DNA of 9,936 bases from JBLIAZ01 sp047632015 (lineage in GTDB: Bacteria; Bacteroidota; Bacteroidia; Flavobacteriales_C; GCA-002722245): positions 1 through 9,936 of the forward strand of contig JBLIBC010000088.1 in NCBI GenBank assembly GCA_047632015.1. Direction: 5' to 3'. Under the pieces are notes generated by a model. The model made no database searches and was not told where the DNA came from. It saw nothing but the letters and a program-made list of their open reading frames with translations. Both the position numbers and the translations under genes were made by a program. Position 1 is the first letter of the stretch. Every line of letters starts with the position of its first letter. Of the stretch, positions 7,397-9,936 are shown piece by piece.

Positions 7397-8446
7397 TTAC
7401 TTAAATGGATTGGATAGCGCTGGATCAGAAAGTAGGGCTTTGTCAGTTAATGTGTGAAGAAAAGCGATGATTGCACTGATTTGCTCCTCATTTAAATTGG
7501 CACCATGAGCAGAGGCGTATCTCATTTTAGGGTCAATATTAAGTGTTGGTTGCAAGTTTTTGTTGTAATGGTCAAGAACCTCCTCGATAGTTGAAAATCG
7601 ACCATCGTGCATGTAGGGGTCAGTTAACATGATGTTCCTTAAAGTCGGAGTTTTAAATTTTCCAATGTCTGTACTGTCTTTTGTGTTAATCCAATATCCA
7701 AAATCAGGGTATTCTTTTAGATTGTCCACTTGAGAAATACCGTTGTTTGTAAATTCTAAAGTTGTCCCAAGTGATCCGGCATCTGTTGGGTGGCATTGGA
7801 GGCAATCACCTTGACTTTGATCATTTACAATTAAAAAACCTTCTCTTTCTATTTCAGTGAACCTAGTTTCGCCCCTAATTACACTGTCAAATTTTGAATT
7901 GTCAGAAACAATTGTTATCTCAAACTGAGCAATTGCCTTTGCAATGGACAAGCTGTCTATTTTAAGGTTTAATTTTTCAAACTTTAAGCGGTAGAAAGCG
8001 CTACTGGAAATTCTGTTTTCGGCTTCTGTCCACGAAAGATTCATTTCATTTATTGATCGAACTGGGTGAAGAACTTGTTCTTCAATTGAAGTAACTCGAC
8101 CATCCCAAAAGAAATGACTATTCCATGCTAAATTAAAAAGGGGCATCGAGTTTCTAGTAGTAGAGCTGTCATTAACACCAGTGCTAAACCTTTTAGAATT
8201 GTCCGAAAAGGCCCTTGATTGGATATGACAAGACGAACAAGAAATAGTGCTGTCACTGCTCAATATAGGATCGTAAAACAAATATCTCCCTATATCTACA
8301 AGCAAAGAGTCTGTTTTAAGAGTGGCGGGAGCTTTTAAGGGTGGAAATAGTTTTACAGGGTGACTAATTTCTGTGCTTAAAGGCATGTTAAAAGAGACCA
8401 CTAGTGCACCTAAAGCCACTAATAAAATCAAAAAGTGAAACTTCAT
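7397..8446 (-). CDS. Di-haem cytochrome c peroxidase (CcpA/MauG family)
   Basis: This 349-residue protein has an N-terminal hydrophobic export signal (about residues 4-19) and two c-type haem-binding motifs: CSSCH at 70-74 (peroxidatic, N-terminal domain) and CLQCH at 215-219 (electron-transfer, C-terminal domain). The MHDGRF stretch at 279-284 carries the usual Met279 axial ligand of the C-terminal haem. DPILSSDSTISC before the first haem, FFWDGR near 112 and FKTPTLRN near 264 are family-typical. Members reduce hydrogen peroxide with electrons from small cytochromes, in the periplasm; MauG-like members instead oxidise protein side chains. There is no lipobox, so it is probably soluble or anchored by an uncleaved signal. 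Its ATG follows the TAA of the upstream T9SS protein gene with no gap, so the two are almost certainly cotranscribed and may be translationally coupled. Confidence 0.93.
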   Translation of the reverse strand: MKFHFLILLVALGALVVSFNMPLSTEISHPVKLFPPLKAPATLKTDSLLVDIGRYLFYDPILSSDSTISCSSCHIQSRAFSDNSKRFSTGVNDSSTTRNSMPLFNLAWNSHFFWDGRVTSIEEQVLHPVRSINEMNLSWTEAENRISSSAFYRLKFEKLNLKIDSLSIAKAIAQFEITIVSDNSKFDSVIRGETRFTEIEREGFLIVNDQSQGDCLQCHPTDAGSLGTTLEFTNNGISQVDNLKEYPDFGYWINTKDSTDIGKFKTPTLRNIMLTDPYMHDGRFSTIEEVLDHYNKNLQPTLNIDPKMRYASAHGANLNEEQISAIIAFLHTLTDKALLSDPALSNPFK

Positions 8447-9385
8447 TTACTTTTTTAAGATCACTTTGTGTCGGCTAGTTTTAACGTTAGTTTTAATTTC
8501 AAGAAAGTATGTGCCATCAGAAAAGTCAGAGATATCAATATTAAATTTGGTCGGACTAACCCCATATTCTCGGATTAGTGTTCCAGCATTGTTAAATAAT
8601 GACATGTTTTCAATTATGTGGTAGCCTTTCTGCTTTTGAGTTCTGATGTTTATTTTTCCTGAACTTGGATTTGGATAAACTTCTTGGTAAGATTCCATTA
8701 AAACCTCTTTTGCTGTGTGAGCAATGGTAATACTTGATCTAAAGTTGTCTAACATCCATCCTTCACCAGCCAAAACTTGCTTTGCTCCTGAATTTGAGTC
8801 ATGAGAATCAAATGTGTATTTCAAAATCAAGGTGTCAATGTTTTGCAAATAATTTGCGTCATAGCATACCCATATGTTTCGCCAAGTAGTATCTGTTCCA
8901 CTGAATCCAATTTTCCCATCATTTAAAGTGTCTAGAGAGCTGTTTTCATATCCATATAAGTTATAGACATAGGAGTTGTCAAAAATAGACTGGTACGTTT
9001 GTCCTCCGTCAGATGAAAACTCAACAAAACCATGGTGTCCAGCACTCAAGTCAAGTTTTTGCATCCATTGAATGGCGATTACATTGTATCCATAATATTC
9101 AAGCTTTTCTATCGGCTTAAACCAAAAAGTAGACGTGTTGTCCAAAGGGTAATTATTAATGGTGTCCGTTACAAGAGCGTTTGGTACCGATGCTGCACTG
9201 TAAAAAATAGGTTTGTTTGGTTGACCAATTTGCCAAATATTTTCTGAAGTTTCATCAATGTTAATGTGAAGAGTGTCATCATAAGTTGTTGGCATCTCTT
9301 CAAAATATTGGATGAATGATTGCGCTTTAACAGTAAGGAAAGGGCACACGATTAGGCATAAAAGTAATCTTGCAGTCATAGTCAT
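8447..9385 (-). CDS. Secreted protein of unknown function with T9SS type A sorting domain
   Basis: The start at 9385 gives 312 residues and begins directly with a signal peptide (MTMTARLLLCLIVCPFLTVKA, split here at about residue 21 before QS). The open frame extends 54 codons further, to 9547, but that extension overlaps the divergent asnB start and places the signal internally, so it is rejected; ATG 9379 is a close alternative. The mature part (about 22-225) contains a beta-rich stretch with FVEFSSDGGQTY near 120 and GEGWMLDNF near 207. This resembles the jelly-roll/MAM-like segments found in Bacteroidetes secreted proteins, though I cannot assign a family. Residues about 234-312 (EVYPNPSSGK to the C-terminal Lys-Lys, with DGTYFLEI) are a T9SS type A sorting domain. 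It therefore crosses the outer membrane through T9SS. It is the first gene of a unit with the di-haem peroxidase directly behind it. Confidence 0.85.
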   Translation of the reverse strand: MTMTARLLLCLIVCPFLTVKAQSFIQYFEEMPTTYDDTLHINIDETSENIWQIGQPNKPIFYSAASVPNALVTDTINNYPLDNTSTFWFKPIEKLEYYGYNVIAIQWMQKLDLSAGHHGFVEFSSDGGQTYQSIFDNSYVYNLYGYENSSLDTLNDGKIGFSGTDTTWRNIWVCYDANYLQNIDTLILKYTFDSHDSNSGAKQVLAGEGWMLDNFRSSITIAHTAKEVLMESYQEVYPNPSSGKINIRTQKQKGYHIIENMSLFNNAGTLIREYGVSPTKFNIDISDFSDGTYFLEIKTNVKTSRHKVILKK

Positions 9386-9452
9386 ATAAGTTTTAGTCGA
9401 AGAAAAGGTAAGGATTAATAATGGATTTCCTTGAATCATTACACATTCCTTG

Positions 9453-9477
9453 TTCCCTTTATTTATTTTAGAGGGAA
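9453..9477. promoter_or_regulatory. Palindrome in the divergent asnB / T9SS-protein intergenic region
   Basis: TTCCCTTT (9453-9460) pairs with AGAGGGAA (9470-9477) around a 9-nt AT loop, with one wobble pair. It lies 18 nt before the asnB ATG. No T run follows, so it is not a terminator. It could be an operator or a leader hairpin for asnB. No good -7/-33 pair was found in the 110-nt gap to compare it with. Confidence 0.35.
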
Positions 9478-9495
9478 ATTTAGATTGTATTTTAA

Positions 9496-9936
9496 ATGTG
9501 TGGAATTGTAGGTGTAATAGCGACAACAAAAAAAGGGAAGTATGCACTGTCTCAAATTGATGCAGCCGTCAAAACCTTGAACAAAAGAGGGCCTGATTTC
9601 AGTGGTTCTGTCAAGTTTGAAAATTCCGTATTAGGACACGCGAGGTTATCGGTTATTGATACTTCGGAAGAGGCAAATCAACCTTTTACATCTGAAGACG
9701 GTCGGTACCATTTAGTTTACAATGGTGAGATATATAATTACAAGATTTTAAGAAAAACATTACAGGGTAAAGGATATGATTTTAAAACAAACTCTGACAC
9801 AGAAGTTTTACTGCATTGGCTCACAGAAAAAGGAGCGAATGGTATTCAAGACTTAGATGGGTTCTTTTCCTTTTGTTTTTATGACAAGGTGACCGGCTAC
9901 TATTTATTGGCTCGTGATCGTTTTGGTATTAAGCCG
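9496..9936 (+). CDS. asnB: Asparagine synthetase (glutamine-hydrolysing), N-terminal part only
   Basis: The first 147 codons are present and the frame is open at the right edge. The protein begins MCGIVGV, so Cys2 becomes the N-terminal nucleophile of a class II glutamine amidotransferase. Further family motifs are RGPDFSG (31-37; most relatives have RGPD followed by another acidic residue), GHARLSVID (47-55), YNGEIYN (75-81), SDTEVLLHW (100-108), LDGFFSFCFYD (120-130) and LLARDRFGIKP (137-147). The glutaminase domain releases ammonia from glutamine, which the synthetase domain outside the window would use to amidate aspartyl-AMP. The start is fixed because the Met is removed to expose Cys2. 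AsnB-like paralogues also act in surface polysaccharide and peptide modification clusters, so the physiological role depends on the missing neighbours. Confidence 0.93.
   Translation, partial: MCGIVGVIATTKKGKYALSQIDAAVKTLNKRGPDFSGSVKFENSVLGHARLSVIDTSEEANQPFTSEDGRYHLVYNGEIYNYKILRKTLQGKGYDFKTNSDTEVLLHWLTEKGANGIQDLDGFFSFCFYDKVTGYYLLARDRFGIKP

Noticed and set aside
9032..9247. Plus-strand open frame of 71 codons
   Set aside because: It is antisense to the T9SS-sorted secreted protein, with no motif and no upstream signals.
1..9936. CRISPR array, tRNA or rRNA genes, defence or toxin-antitoxin modules
   Set aside because: No regularly spaced direct repeats, no recognisable tRNA/rRNA segments and no defence-family proteins were seen in the coding regions or gaps.

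Overview
The window looks like chromosomal DNA from a member of the Bacteroidota, most likely Flavobacteriia. The reasons are low GC, two secreted proteins with C-terminal type IX secretion (T9SS) sorting domains, A-rich translation leaders without Shine-Dalgarno sequences, and a perfect Bacteroidetes-type TAnnTTTG promoter element. The genus cannot be fixed from the sequence. A Crocinitomicaceae/Cryomorphaceae-like marine or freshwater flavobacterium is a reasonable guess.

Layout, left to right. (1) Positions 1-494 (-): the 5' part of a thioredoxin-fold lipoprotein gene with a WCGPC redox site, cut by the window edge. (2) Positions 495-1080: a 586-nt gap with a terminator-like hairpin (666-697), a perfect 9-bp stem-loop (713-736) and a 163-nt palindromic element (874-1036). 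That element has perfect 34-bp inverted arms that start GTAG and end CTAC, which reads as a REPIN (inverted REP doublet). (3) Positions 1081-5824 (-): a two-gene unit. An M61-family metallopeptidase with a PDZ domain comes first, followed 16 nt later by a 999-residue secreted, repeat-rich T9SS protein. (4) Positions 5940-7331 (+): dihydrolipoyl dehydrogenase (lpdA), divergent from the M61 gene and closed by a strong terminator (7356-7384). (5) Positions 7397-9385 (-): a second unit in which a 312-residue T9SS-sorted secreted protein is followed, with stop and start codons touching (TAAATG), by a periplasmic di-haem cytochrome c peroxidase. (6) Positions 9496-9936 (+): the glutaminase domain of an asparagine synthetase (asnB), divergent from unit 5 and cut by the right edge.

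Most genes are housekeeping or cell-envelope functions typical of the phylum. Nothing here forms a defence island, biosynthetic cluster or CRISPR array. The most unusual structure is the REPIN-like element at 874-1036. The pairings of a secreted T9SS protein with a peptidase gene and with a peroxidase gene are the other points worth checking. I see no clear evidence of a wholly undescribed system.
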